Source: Roseiarcus sp963784805
GTDB lineage: Bacteria; Pseudomonadota; Alphaproteobacteria; Rhizobiales; Beijerinckiaceae
Reading direction: 5' to 3'
Assembly: GCA_963784805.1 (NCBI GenBank)
Contig: CAWASR010000028.1
Span: forward strand, 310,001-374,000
Length of the DNA stretch: 64,000 nucleotides
The translations under genes and the position numbers were made by a program. The notes beneath the pieces were generated by a model, which saw only the letters and a list, made by a program, of their open reading frames with translations, was not told where the DNA came from and searched no databases. Below are positions 26,209 to 35,513 of this stretch, one piece after another. Within the stretch, counting starts at the first letter, position 1, and every line of letters starts with the position of its first letter.

Positions 26209-26784
26209 AACGCCTCTGGACATCAAATATTGCCAGGAAAATGCGACCACCTCAGTCGAGCGAGGGTCGCGCGATGCGGATCAGTTCGCAAGTCCCGCCC
26301 GCGTCGAAAGACAAGGCTGATCCAGTGACCCTCGCCCATTTAGGCGCCCATGCGGGCGCGATAGATCATGCCCCCCAGGCGGTGGGCGTCAGCGCCATCG
26401 GCATCAACCCGATGGAGGTCGGGCGAAGCCTTCAAGGGCGTCGCCTACGCGCTGGGCCAGCCGAGCAAGCTGCTGCGCTAAAAGGGCGATCAGACTGGCA
26501 TGTTCGCCGCCGCCCGGCTCGGTCCGCGGCCAGTCTATGCGATCTTCCAGGTGTCGTGGCTCGTGTCGAGCCGATCCGGACATGCCTTCTGCAGCCGGTC
26601 GACGCGCTCTTCCTTGTCGGTTCGGAACAGGAGGCCCGCAGAGAGGAAGCCGGCGATCAACGTGACGTAATTGCCATGCCGCAAGTGTGCTAACGTTCGC
26701 GTCTGCGCGCCGGCCGGATTACGCGGTGGCGACAGCCCTCCGCGGGCTGCGGCGGAGCGCCCTCTGCTCGAGCTCTCCTCTATC

Positions 26785-28029
26785 TCAGCCACGTCCCGTT
26801 CGCGCGGCGCCGGAATCGCCCAAACCCTCTCTCGAGACCGCAAAGCCGTCGCTGTCCGCCAGCCGGTAGCCCGCGGCCACGACGGCTGCGGCGAACAGAC
26901 GCTCGGTCACATGTTCCAGGCCGCCGTCGAGCCTGCCTTGCTCTTCCGGGAAGGCGGAGGCGAGGCGCAAATCGCGCAGGGGCCGAAGCGCTTCGGGGCG
27001 GACCCAGAACATCGTTCCGCCGAAGAAGTCGAGACGGAAGCGGTCGGGCGCAAGGCCCATTTTCCAGGCGAACTCCATCACTTTCGGACGCGTCGTTCCC
27101 CACGAGGGTTCGAGTGGGATGGCGGCGCTGGGCAGGCGAAAGGCGCGCGGGCCGATCATGCCGACGGCGGCATCGCCTTCGAAGCGCTCGACGATCTTGG
27201 GCGCGACCCCCGGCGCCGCCAATAGCTCGAATAGCAGCCTTCGCCGCCACAGCGCGCCGAAATGAGGCATGCGCCCGCCGTCGCTCGACTTCTTGCCGTG
27301 GATCTTGCAGACATAGCCGTAGCGGTCGAGCCGGCCCTGCTCCAACAGCTCCAGGAACGGACGCACGTCGCGACCGCGATTCTCCATCGCCTGGACGTCC
27401 GCATCGGGAAAATCACGCCGAATGGCCTCGATCAGCCGGTCGCGCCCGGGAACAATGGTGACGATCAGATCGAAGGGAATGGTCAGCCGCTTCAACACTT
27501 CCGCGATGTCCGTCCAGGTGTCCTCGTAAAACACATGGGCGACGATCGCGACCGGATTCGACGCGCCGGGAACGGGCGCCGCCCGCGCCTCCGATTCCAT
27601 CGTCGGCCATCCGGTCAAAAGCTCCGGGTGGCTGGCGACGAGATCGCCTTCAAGCGCGAGCCCGGAATTGAACAGATGCTGATTGAAAGTCGTGAAGCGC
27701 TTTCGCTCAGGCTTCACGCCGAATGAGAACAGCGAGAAATTCTCGAACCGGAGATATTTCTTCCTCTTGAACAGAAGCGCCAACCGTAATCGGACCCACA
27801 GCGAAAGCAGGCGACCCAAAGTCTCCACGCGGAAGTCTTGCGACGCGATCGAGAGCGCCTCTCTCCCGGACGGAACGACAAAATACCCGAGGCGGCTCGA
27901 ATAGGGCAGCAGAACGGTGCGGCCGCTCTCGCCGCCGCTGATCCGCAGTCGCGAAACAAAATCATCCGCTGCGCCGCGGATCGGGCTCAGCCGGTAGGCG
28001 CGACTGAAACTGAATGGAGTTCTGTGCAT
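26785..28029 (-). CDS. Rhamnan synthesis F (RgpF)-like protein
   Basis: 414 residues. The core from about residue 155 reads VAIVAHVFYEDTWTDIAEVL, then VTIVPGRDRLIEAI, AMENRGRDVRPFLELL and GYVCKIHGKKSSDGG, ending with FFGGTMFWVRPEALRPL. This is the RgpF family pattern, found in proteins that extend or modify rhamnose-containing polysaccharides and often fused to glycosyltransferases. No membrane segment is obvious. It stands alone, reading away from the divergent binding-protein/sulfatase pair, and is separated from the main polysaccharide locus by the accessory island. Confidence 0.8.
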   Translation of the reverse strand: MHRTPFSFSRAYRLSPIRGAADDFVSRLRISGGESGRTVLLPYSSRLGYFVVPSGREALSIASQDFRVETLGRLLSLWVRLRLALLFKRKKYLRFENFSLFSFGVKPERKRFTTFNQHLFNSGLALEGDLVASHPELLTGWPTMESEARAAPVPGASNPVAIVAHVFYEDTWTDIAEVLKRLTIPFDLIVTIVPGRDRLIEAIRRDFPDADVQAMENRGRDVRPFLELLEQGRLDRYGYVCKIHGKKSSDGGRMPHFGALWRRRLLFELLAAPGVAPKIVERFEGDAAVGMIGPRAFRLPSAAIPLEPSWGTTRPKVMEFAWKMGLAPDRFRLDFFGGTMFWVRPEALRPLRDLRLASAFPEEQGRLDGGLEHVTERLFAAAVVAAGYRLADSDGFAVSREGLGDSGAARTGRG

Positions 28030-28298
28030 CAGGGCATCGGGCCGGCGCCTCCTCTAGCGGGGCCGCGCCCTCTCGGCAACCGCCCGCCCGTCGGGACTCT
28101 GTTCCGGAAGCGGGTTTTATCCGCACGCGCTTGACCCCGCATCGCCTGGCTCGCATACCCGGAATTCGTCCGCCCCGACCTCCCATGTGAAAACCCGCCA
28201 ACGATGAATCCGGCCCTCAATCAAATCGCCGTCGGCGTGTTCGCGACCAAGTCGCGGCTCGCGAATCTGAGCCGGGCGGCCGCAATGCCGGCGACGCC

Positions 28299-29432
28299 GT
28301 GAGCGCCTTCATCGTCGCGCTTGCCGCCGGCGCGCTCAATCTCGCGGCTTCGCCCTTCGCGCCGGCGCCGGCGCCGCCGCCCAGGATTGTGCGTCTGCTG
28401 GCGCCGTCGGGCGCATTCGACTCCAGGACGCTGGGCGATTTCGAGCGCGAAAGCGGCTACGCGGTCGCCTACGACGCCTATGGCGACGCAAAGCGCGTCC
28501 TGCCGATGATGATGGAGGGGCCCTACGACGTGGTCGTCCTGCCCGGGCCGGCGCTCGCCCGAGCGATCGCGGTCGGACAATTGCGCAAGATCGACACGAC
28601 CAGGGTTCGCAACGCCTCTCTTATCGCCGCGCCTGTCGCCGCCAAACTCGCCGCTTACGATCCAGGCGGCGCCCATAGCCTGGCCTGGGGCTGGTCGGCG
28701 ACGGGGCTCATCTACGACGCCGGAAAGGCGCCGCAACTGCTGGGCGGCGCGCCCAACTCCTGGGCCGCGGCGCTCGCTCCCGCAGCCGCGGGCAAGCTCG
28801 CGCCGTGCGGCGTCGCGCTGCCCGACGCCCGCGACGAACTGTTCATTGCGGCCTGGCGGTTTCTCGGCGTCGACCCGGCGAGGGCGCGCGAGCGGGATGC
28901 AAAGGCGGCGGCCGATCTCATCATTCGCGCCCGAAAGACCGTGCGCCTGCCTGTCTCGCGTGACCCGATCGCGGCGATCGCAAGCGGCTCGGTCTGCCTG
29001 ACCTTCGGCGACGTGGCGCAGGCGGGAATTGCTTCGCGTCGCAGCCACGAGGGCGGCGAAGGCCTCGACATTCGCTACGCGCGGCCCCGAGAAGGCGGGC
29101 CAATCGCGGTCGACGCCCTGGTCGAGCCGCGCGACGCGCCCCATCCCGACGAGGCGCTGGCGCTGATCGATTTTCTGCTTCGGCCCGCGGTCGCGGCCCA
29201 CGCGACCGAGGCGGCGGGGCTCGCAAGCAGCGAAACCGACGAGACCGCCGCCAGCTTCCGGTCGCTGTGGCCGGTCGGCGCCTATGCTGCGAGGCTGGCG
29301 CCGTTGATCGAGAAGGAATGGGCGCGGATCAACGCTCCGGAACGGCCGCAGAGCAAGGCCCCGGTCAAGCCTGCGAGCAAGTCGGCCGCCAGACCGACGC
29401 GGACGAAACGGAAGAAACATAGGAAACGATGA
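28299..29432 (+). CDS. Periplasmic substrate-binding protein (PotD/PotF-like)
   Basis: 377 residues starting at GTG 28299. The N-terminal IVALAAGALNLAAS looks like a short signal peptide followed by a Pro/Ala linker. The body follows spermidine/putrescine-type ABC binding proteins: VRLLAPSGAFDSRTLGDFERESGYAVAYD, YDVVVLPGPALARAI, and LAWGWSATGLIYDAGKAPQ. The last 30 residues are strongly basic, which is unusual for the family. No permease or ATPase gene accompanies it. Its stop overlaps the start of the choline-sulfatase gene as ATGA, so the pair is cotranslated; a role in capturing choline-O-sulfate or a similar cation is a guess from context. Confidence 0.7.
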   Translation: MSAFIVALAAGALNLAASPFAPAPAPPPRIVRLLAPSGAFDSRTLGDFERESGYAVAYDAYGDAKRVLPMMMEGPYDVVVLPGPALARAIAVGQLRKIDTTRVRNASLIAAPVAAKLAAYDPGGAHSLAWGWSATGLIYDAGKAPQLLGGAPNSWAAALAPAAAGKLAPCGVALPDARDELFIAAWRFLGVDPARARERDAKAAADLIIRARKTVRLPVSRDPIAAIASGSVCLTFGDVAQAGIASRRSHEGGEGLDIRYARPREGGPIAVDALVEPRDAPHPDEALALIDFLLRPAVAAHATEAAGLASSETDETAASFRSLWPVGAYAARLAPLIEKEWARINAPERPQSKAPVKPASKSAARPTRTKRKKHRKR

Positions 29433-30949
29433 CCGCGAAAGCGCCCAACATCCTCATCGTCATGGCCGACCAGATGGCGCCGGCGTTCCTGCCGATCTAC
29501 GGCCATCCGCTGGTTCGCGCGCCCAACATGCAGGACCTCGCGCGCGCGGGCGTCGTGTTCGAGAGCGCCTATTGCAACAGCCCCTTATGCTCGCCCTCGC
29601 GCGCCTCGTTCATGTCCGGGCGCCTGCCCTCGCGCACCCGGGTCTATGACAATGCGGCGGAATTCCCTTCCGACGTCCCGACATTCGCCCATTGCCTGAG
29701 ATTGATAGGATATCATACGGTTTTATCGGGAAAAATGCACTTTTGCGGACCGGATCAGCTGCATGGGTTCGAACAGCGGCTGACGACCGACATCTATCCC
29801 GCCGATTTCGACTGGACGCCCGACTGGGACCGTCCCGACGACCGTCCGAGCTGGTATCACAACATGAAGTCGGTCGCCGAGGCCGGCGTTTGCGTGCGCA
29901 CCAATCAGCTCGACTTCGACGACGAGGTCGCATTCGCCGCCGAGCGCGCGATCTTCGACATCGCGCGGGCGAACGACCGGCGGCCCTTCCTGCTCGTCGC
30001 CTCGTTCAGCCATCCGCACGATCCGTTCGCCATTCCGCGGCGCTACTGGGATCTTTATCGCGAGGACGCGATCGACATGCCCTCGCCCGCCGGCGCGCAA
30101 CCGCTCGATCCGCACTCGCATCGCCTGCGCCGCGTCTGCGCCATGGACTCCGAGCCGGTCGCCGACGCGCAGGCGCGCAACGCCCGTCACGCCTATTACG
30201 GCGCGATCTCCTATGTCGACGACCAGCTCGGCCGCCTGATGGGAGCGCTGCGCGCGACCGGCCTCGCCGAAGACACGATCGTCATCCTGACCAGCGATCA
30301 CGGCGAGATGCTGGGCGAGCGCGGGATGTGGTACAAAATGAGCTTTTTCGAGGGCGCCAGCCGGGTGCCTCTGGTGGTCGCGAACCCCGGCCGCTTCGCC
30401 GCGGGCCGAGTCGGCGCCAGCGTATCGCTGGTCGATCTTCTGCCGACGCTGGTCGATTTCGCCGGCGGCCAGACCGAAGCGCTCGGCGCCTCGATCGACG
30501 GGCGCAGCCTGAGCCCGCATCTTGCCGGCCGCAAGGGCCATGACGAGGCGATCGGCGAATATCTCGCCGAGGGCGCGATTGCGCCGCTGGTGATGATCCG
30601 GCGCGGCGATTTCAAGTTCATTCACTCAGCCCCCGATCCGGATCAGCTTTACGATCTCAGCCGCGACCGGAGCGAACGCGACAATCTGGCGGAAAGAGCG
30701 GAACACGCCGGCCGGGTCGCGGATTTCCGCGCCGAGGTCGCGCGCCGGTGGGACCTCGCCGCGCTCGACGCCGAGGTGCGCGAAAGCCAGCGCCGCCGGC
30801 GATTGGTCGGCGCGGCGCTGTCGAAGGGAGCAATCCGCGCCTGGGATTTCCAGCCGTTCCGCGACGCCTCCAAACAATACATGCGCAACAGCCTCGACCT
30901 CGACGACCTCGAGGCGATGGCGCGGTTTCCGCGCGTGACGCGGCCCTGA
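29429..30949 (+). CDS. betC: Choline-sulfatase
   Basis: 506 residues, the usual length of BetC. It hydrolyses choline-O-sulfate to choline and sulfate in the cytoplasm; no signal peptide is present. The sulfatase motif is C54-S-P-S-R (LCSPSRASFMSGR), whose Cys is converted to formylglycine. Metal ligands are in NILIVMADQ (D14) and TSDHGEMLGERG (about D290-H291). The C-terminus (YMRNSLDLDDLEAMARFPRV) matches the choline-sulfatase tail rather than general arylsulfatases. Coupled to the upstream binding protein by ATGA. The betI, betA and betB genes that often accompany it are not in view. Confidence 0.88.
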   Translation: MTAKAPNILIVMADQMAPAFLPIYGHPLVRAPNMQDLARAGVVFESAYCNSPLCSPSRASFMSGRLPSRTRVYDNAAEFPSDVPTFAHCLRLIGYHTVLSGKMHFCGPDQLHGFEQRLTTDIYPADFDWTPDWDRPDDRPSWYHNMKSVAEAGVCVRTNQLDFDDEVAFAAERAIFDIARANDRRPFLLVASFSHPHDPFAIPRRYWDLYREDAIDMPSPAGAQPLDPHSHRLRRVCAMDSEPVADAQARNARHAYYGAISYVDDQLGRLMGALRATGLAEDTIVILTSDHGEMLGERGMWYKMSFFEGASRVPLVVANPGRFAAGRVGASVSLVDLLPTLVDFAGGQTEALGASIDGRSLSPHLAGRKGHDEAIGEYLAEGAIAPLVMIRRGDFKFIHSAPDPDQLYDLSRDRSERDNLAERAEHAGRVADFRAEVARRWDLAALDAEVRESQRRRRLVGAALSKGAIRAWDFQPFRDASKQYMRNSLDLDDLEAMARFPRVTRP

Positions 30950-31160
30950 CGCGGCCGTTGGCGCGGCGCCGAGGGGCCGCGCGCCTGGCTGCGCTTCGCG
31001 TCGTCCGCCTCGCGCCGATCGCGCCCGACGCCGCCGTCATCGCCGGCCGCCTCCCGCGAGCGCCTCGACAAGAAGGGGGTAACCCTAAAACGCGCGTCCC
31101 GCGATTCCCGACTCCCCACCGGACCGAAACCGCGCTAACCTTGCTCTCAGAGGTGTCGCG

Positions 31161-31418
31161 ATGGCGATCCAGAATCGGAAGCCCCTCGACCTTGTCGACC
31201 GCATCGCCCGCCGCCGCGAGACGCGGACCGGCGCCGTCCGCGACGATCCGTGGCGGCGCGAGACTTTCTGCCTGCCGCGCATCGAGGCGCGGGAGAAGGC
31301 GCGCGAATGGTTCGAGCGCTATCCCAAGGCCGCCTACATGACCGAGATCGAATCCTGGCGCGAGCTCGCCGACGATAAGATCGAATTCGTCATGCGCCGC
31401 CTGCCGACGGCCGATTGA
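31161..31418 (+). CDS. Small conserved-looking protein of unknown function
   Basis: 85 residues from ATG 31161. It is rich in charged residues (RIARRRETRTG, EAREKAREWFERYPKAAYMTEIESW) with a probable helix-rich fold. No signal peptide, membrane segment or metal motif. Codon use agrees with neighbouring core genes, which supports it being real. It faces the TIR-domain gene tail to tail with 77 bp between. Function unknown. Confidence 0.65.
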   Translation: MAIQNRKPLDLVDRIARRRETRTGAVRDDPWRRETFCLPRIEAREKAREWFERYPKAAYMTEIESWRELADDKIEFVMRRLPTAD

Positions 31419-31495
31419 CCCGCCATCCCGACGACCGGCTCGCGGAAGCCGTCCGGTCGAAGGAAAACTCCGGGCAATACTGGGGTTGGTCGAGC

Positions 31496-34400
31496 TCACA
31501 CACGCGGCGGCAGGTCGGCGAAGCGGCGGGCGCCGGCGACGACGGCGTCGAGTTCGGCCAGCTCCTCGTCGCGGCGGTGGTAGCCGCAGGTCGAGATGAG
31601 CTTGCGCGCAATGTCGAGCTGCTTCAACGCCTCGTCCTTGAGCGCGGCCGCCTCCTCGGCGGCTGGCGGGGCCGGCGGCGGCGAGCTCGGCTCAACGAGG
31701 CCGTTCAGCGGCGCAAAGCCTTCGCGCCGCGCCAAAGCGAGCCGCGCGCGTTCAAGCGCGATGTCGCAGAGGTAAAGCCGCATCGGCCCCGCCTCGGCGA
31801 TCTCCTCCGCTTCGTCCAGATCGCGCGCCGCGCCGGCCCAATCGCCAACCGTGCGGCGGGATGCGGCGCGGGCGATGAGGCCGCGACCAAGCTCATCATT
31901 GTGTCCCGAAGCGCGCAACCCTTCAACCGCATTATCGAGGATGTCGGCGGAGGCGTGCGCACCGGCCCGCGCCGAGGCGACCGAAGCTCCGCTGGCCAGA
32001 CTTTGTAATGCGACGCCAAGATTGGCTCGGCCGAGGGTCAGAGTGTCGCGCGCGATCGGCAGGAGCTTTTTCTGCGGCCGCGCCCACTCCAAGGTTTGGC
32101 GCGCTCGGCGGAGCGCAGCGAAGACCGACCCCTGCGATTGCAGCAGGTCGCAGTACTGAAACCCAGCCAGCGCGTACAACAAGGGGTATTCGGGCTGCAA
32201 TTGCTGTTGGCGCCGCTCGGCGTCCAAAAACAGATTCGCCGCCTTCTCCAGCTCGCCGGCAGCGTGGAGCGCATCGGCATTGTCTGCGCGCAAAAATAGC
32301 ATGAGGCCTGGATCACCGCTCCGGTCGGCATGGTCTGTGCCTGTTCTTGCCGCCGCGACGGCCGCCTTGACGTCACCGACAAGCTGTTCGGTTTGGATCA
32401 GATTGGACGCGTCGGTCGCCGCATTCCGCCAATCCTGGGCCTCTTCTGACATCCGCGCGCTGGCATGAATCGCTTGCAGCGCCTCGCGGAGTCGCCCTTG
32501 CGCGCGCAATCCAACGCTGGCCTGGCTGAGGACAAAGGAACAAGCGGGTCCGACCAAGACCGCGGACGGCGCTTCATACGGCCGCTCGAAAAACCCGGCG
32601 ATCGCCGCGAGATTGCTTCCGACTGCGCCCAATTTCTTGTGCGAATAGAACTCAAGTTGACCGTCCGGCCCTCGGCGACAAAGGCGGCCGATATAAACTT
32701 CGAGAAGCGCCTCCTGCTCTCGTCCAGCTTGGCAGCCGTGCCGAACGGCGTGGTAGAGCGGCGCGAGATCGGCCAGCGTTGGCGTTTTGCCTTCGCGCGT
32801 CGTGTCGCGCAGATGCTCATAGAGGCGGCTGTGCGCGTCTTTCCACGCGGCTTCATTCGTCGCCTTGAGCCGTTCGCCGAACCATTCGCGCACCAGCGGA
32901 TGGGCGTCGAGCGCTTCGGGATCGGACGGGTCGGCCGGCGCGAGCAGACGTACTTCGCGCAAGCGCGCGACACTACGCCGCCATTGCTCGTCGTCGAGAT
33001 TTACGAGTTCGTCGGTCAGTCCAGGTATGGCGGGCTTGGCTCGCAGCGCCTTGAGGCAGTCGCCGCTCGCGGGCCTGTCGAACAGCCCGACGCAATGGAG
33101 GATGGCGAGCAGGACCGGCTGTCCGGCGAGCCATTCGCGCTCGTAAGATTCCATCACGCGCCGCGCCTGATCGTGGCGCGGATCGTCGGCGTCGGCGAGC
33201 AGGGCCCGGACATGATCGCGCCGGCGCACGTCGCCGTTCTGCGTTTCTTTCAGCAGGCTCGCGAGCAGCGTCAGCGCCAGCGGATGGCCGCCGAAATCAT
33301 GTGAGGCCGCTTTCAGGTCGCGGTCGACGCCCCAGGCGTCGTTGTCGCGCAAGAGCTCGGCGCCCGCTTCGTCCGACAGGCTTTCGACATCGACGACCGG
33401 CGCCGGGCCATGCTTGAAGCGCTGGAGGTCGGCGACGGCGAGGCGGCTCGTCAGCACGATCAGGCTGTGTTCCCTCCTCGGCGGGGCGGCGGCGAAGCGG
33501 CGCAAGAGCGTCCGCAGGCCCTGATCCTTGAGCTGGCCCGCCTGCGGTCCCGGCCCGTGCTGCAACGGCTCGACGCCGTCGAGCACGAGGAGCGCGCGCC
33601 GCGTCATCAGCGCCTCGGCGATCGCCTCGCCCTTGGCGGACGCGCTGGTCGTCTCGAGCTTCACGCCGAGTTTCGCCAACCCCCAGTCGAGAAATTCGTC
33701 TGCGGCGGTCGCGCGCTCCTTCGAGCCCTGGCTGTAGAACGACCAACCGAGCACGCCATCGGCGCCGCGGTAGCCGTCGGTCTGCAGGCGCGTCAGCCAT
33801 TCGTTGACCAGCGCCGACTTACCCGCGCCGCCCTCGGCGATGAGCGAGAGGATGTTGGTCTTGTCGCCGCCCCAGGCTTCGTCGAGGCGCTTCAGCTCCG
33901 CCTCGCGCCCGACCAGCCGCTCGTAACCGGTCTCGGGCAGGCCGCTGATCGCGACAAAGGCTGGAGGCGCCGCCGGGCCGATCGGCGCGATTCCTTCGAT
34001 TTCGAAGTTCGGCACGATAGCGGCCTGTCGTTCCACTACGGCCGCCGCGATCCTTGCCGTCTCCGCGAGTTCGGAGATTTGCGCTCTTTCAGCTGCCGCC
34101 GCGCTTTTTCGTTCGGCTATCTGAGCCGCAATCTCGGCGATCTCGTCGGCGGCTTCCGACATCTGCCGGCTCCGCTCGCTTGGCGGCAGGCTCGAGAACG
34201 GCTTGGCGTCGCGCGGGCGAAGGTTCTTGTCATTGACTTGCTCGAGCCCCGCCTTGGGAGTCCAGTCGACCAGCAATGGATAGAAATAGACGCCGTCACC
34301 GTTCCCCTGCCGCTCGCGAATGATCGGGATTTCCTTGTCGACGATATAGTCCGACCCAGTCGAGTTCGCGGAGACCAAGAGGATGAAGATGTCGGATGCT

Positions 34401-34633
34401 CGGAGTCGCGCTTCGATCTCCGGATTCCAGTCCGCGCCGCCCGGCATGAGCCGGTCCATCCACACTTCGTATTTGCGGCCCTTCGCGCCGGGCCGCAAAA
34501 ATTTCATGACGAAGGTCAGCCAACAGATTTTGCCCTCTGCCGGCTGCTCAGGCGGGTCCGGCTCGTCGAGGTGCGCGTAGCTGATGAAGACAAGCGGCTT
34601 GATCGACTCGGCAGGCATAGGCGGCGCTCCCAC
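31496..34633 (-). CDS. TIR-STAND NTPase-TPR protein (NLR-like)
   Basis: 1045 residues in one frame. Residues 12-125 are a TIR domain: LVFISYAHLDEP, EVWMDRLMPGGADWNPEIEARL and FILLVSANSTGSDYIVDKEIPII, where E101 is the expected NADase glutamate. Residues about 155-205 look like a coiled coil. Residues 238-560 are a STAND/NB-ARC-type NTPase: LVGREAELKRL, Walker A EGGAGKS (267-273), Walker B ALLVLDG (347-353), LIVLTSRL, and GGHPLALTLLA (448-458). From about 640 to the end are helical TPR-like repeats. The order matches plant TIR-NLRs and bacterial antiphage NLR-like proteins, in which the C-terminal repeats sense a ligand and the TIR consumes NAD+. It lies alone between core genes. The defence role is inference from architecture. 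Confidence 0.88.
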   Translation of the reverse strand: MGAPPMPAESIKPLVFISYAHLDEPDPPEQPAEGKICWLTFVMKFLRPGAKGRKYEVWMDRLMPGGADWNPEIEARLRASDIFILLVSANSTGSDYIVDKEIPIIRERQGNGDGVYFYPLLVDWTPKAGLEQVNDKNLRPRDAKPFSSLPPSERSRQMSEAADEIAEIAAQIAERKSAAAAERAQISELAETARIAAAVVERQAAIVPNFEIEGIAPIGPAAPPAFVAISGLPETGYERLVGREAELKRLDEAWGGDKTNILSLIAEGGAGKSALVNEWLTRLQTDGYRGADGVLGWSFYSQGSKERATAADEFLDWGLAKLGVKLETTSASAKGEAIAEALMTRRALLVLDGVEPLQHGPGPQAGQLKDQGLRTLLRRFAAAPPRREHSLIVLTSRLAVADLQRFKHGPAPVVDVESLSDEAGAELLRDNDAWGVDRDLKAASHDFGGHPLALTLLASLLKETQNGDVRRRDHVRALLADADDPRHDQARRVMESYEREWLAGQPVLLAILHCVGLFDRPASGDCLKALRAKPAIPGLTDELVNLDDEQWRRSVARLREVRLLAPADPSDPEALDAHPLVREWFGERLKATNEAAWKDAHSRLYEHLRDTTREGKTPTLADLAPLYHAVRHGCQAGREQEALLEVYIGRLCRRGPDGQLEFYSHKKLGAVGSNLAAIAGFFERPYEAPSAVLVGPACSFVLSQASVGLRAQGRLREALQAIHASARMSEEAQDWRNAATDASNLIQTEQLVGDVKAAVAAARTGTDHADRSGDPGLMLFLRADNADALHAAGELEKAANLFLDAERRQQQLQPEYPLLYALAGFQYCDLLQSQGSVFAALRRARQTLEWARPQKKLLPIARDTLTLGRANLGVALQSLASGASVASARAGAHASADILDNAVEGLRASGHNDELGRGLIARAASRRTVGDWAGAARDLDEAEEIAEAGPMRLYLCDIALERARLALARREGFAPLNGLVEPSSPPPAPPAAEEAAALKDEALKQLDIARKLISTCGYHRRDEELAELDAVVAGARRFADLPPRV

Positions 34634-34755
34634 CTTGAACCAGATTTGCCGCCCACGCCCTCCCCGTCAAGGCGGATTGAGTTGCCTGCGCCTCTCACGG
34701 CTCGCTCCGGCCAGAACGCTACCGGATTGGCCGCCCGCGCGAGCGTGTCGCCGGA

Positions 34756-35370
34756 TCACCCCTGACTTCGCGTGGCCTCGAAACTCGGGACGGCGGCGGC
34801 GAATTGGTCGAGCCATTTGACGAGGCGCGGGCGGTCCTTGCGCCAGGCGCCCTCGAACCGCAGATCGAGATAGCCGAGCGCGGCGGCGAGCGCGATCGCT
34901 CCCGCGTCGGTTGAAACGGGAGGCGGCGCGGCTTCCAGAACACGGAGGCTGCGGGCGATCTTGTCGGCCTGATGGGCGACCCATTTCTCCGAACGCTCGT
35001 GCGGTTCGCGCAGCATCTGCTCATAGCGTTGAAGCACTGCGGCGTCGCATATCCCGTCGGCGAGCGCCTGCAGGGTCAGCGTGCGGAATCGCGCCTCGGG
35101 CTCGGTCGGAATCACCTTGCCGCCGCCCGCCAGCCAGTCGAGATATTCGACGATCACGGCGCTGTCGAACAGGACCTCGCCGTTCTCCAGGATCAAAGCG
35201 GGAACCTTTCCGAGCGGGTTCTGCGTTCTCAGCGAATCCTTCGGGTCGTTGGTGTCGGCGGGCGAAATCTCGATCCGGTCCTCGAGGCCGAGCGCCGATG
35301 CGGCGATCCGTACTTTGCGCGCAAACGGCGAGGCGCCCGCCGAACGAAGGACCAGCATCGATGTCTCCAT
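34756..35370 (-). CDS. Glutathione S-transferase family protein
   Basis: About 204 residues (ATG 35370, or inner ATG 35358). The thioredoxin-like N-domain reads MLVLRSAGASPFARKVRIAA, with the Ser/Cys-type active-site region SPFARKVR, and the glutathione-binding NPLGKVPALILENGEVLFDS with its cis-Pro and Glu-Ser. The C-terminal helical domain includes ALAAALGYLDLRF. Typical length. It is divergent from trxB with an 83-143 bp gap, suggesting a shared promoter region and a thiol/oxidative stress theme with trxB and lsrB. Confidence 0.87.
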   Translation of the reverse strand: METSMLVLRSAGASPFARKVRIAASALGLEDRIEISPADTNDPKDSLRTQNPLGKVPALILENGEVLFDSAVIVEYLDWLAGGGKVIPTEPEARFRTLTLQALADGICDAAVLQRYEQMLREPHERSEKWVAHQADKIARSLRVLEAAPPPVSTDAGAIALAAALGYLDLRFEGAWRKDRPRLVKWLDQFAAAVPSFEATRSQG

Positions 35371-35513
35371 GGACTTTAAGGGGTTGCGACAATTCCCGGG
35401 CGGCGAGGACGCCGCCGCCGTTGTAGCGCAATCGCGCGCCCCATATAAGGTGTGTGAAACTCGAACGTCTCGGCTGCGCCCCGCCGCCGAGGCTGGCGCA
35501 AGAGGGGGCCAAA

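Larger units (their letters stand above)
25452..26784. other. Non-coding region with iteron-like arrays, possible relic replication origin
   Basis: 1333 bp with no convincing gene. The part 25500-26210 is much richer in AT than its surroundings and holds the direct repeats listed separately. From 26240 to 26784 the DNA is GC-rich with only scrambled short frames (for example AFKGVAYALGQPSKLLR-stop, unassigned). No replication-initiator gene lies next to it. Confidence 0.5.
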
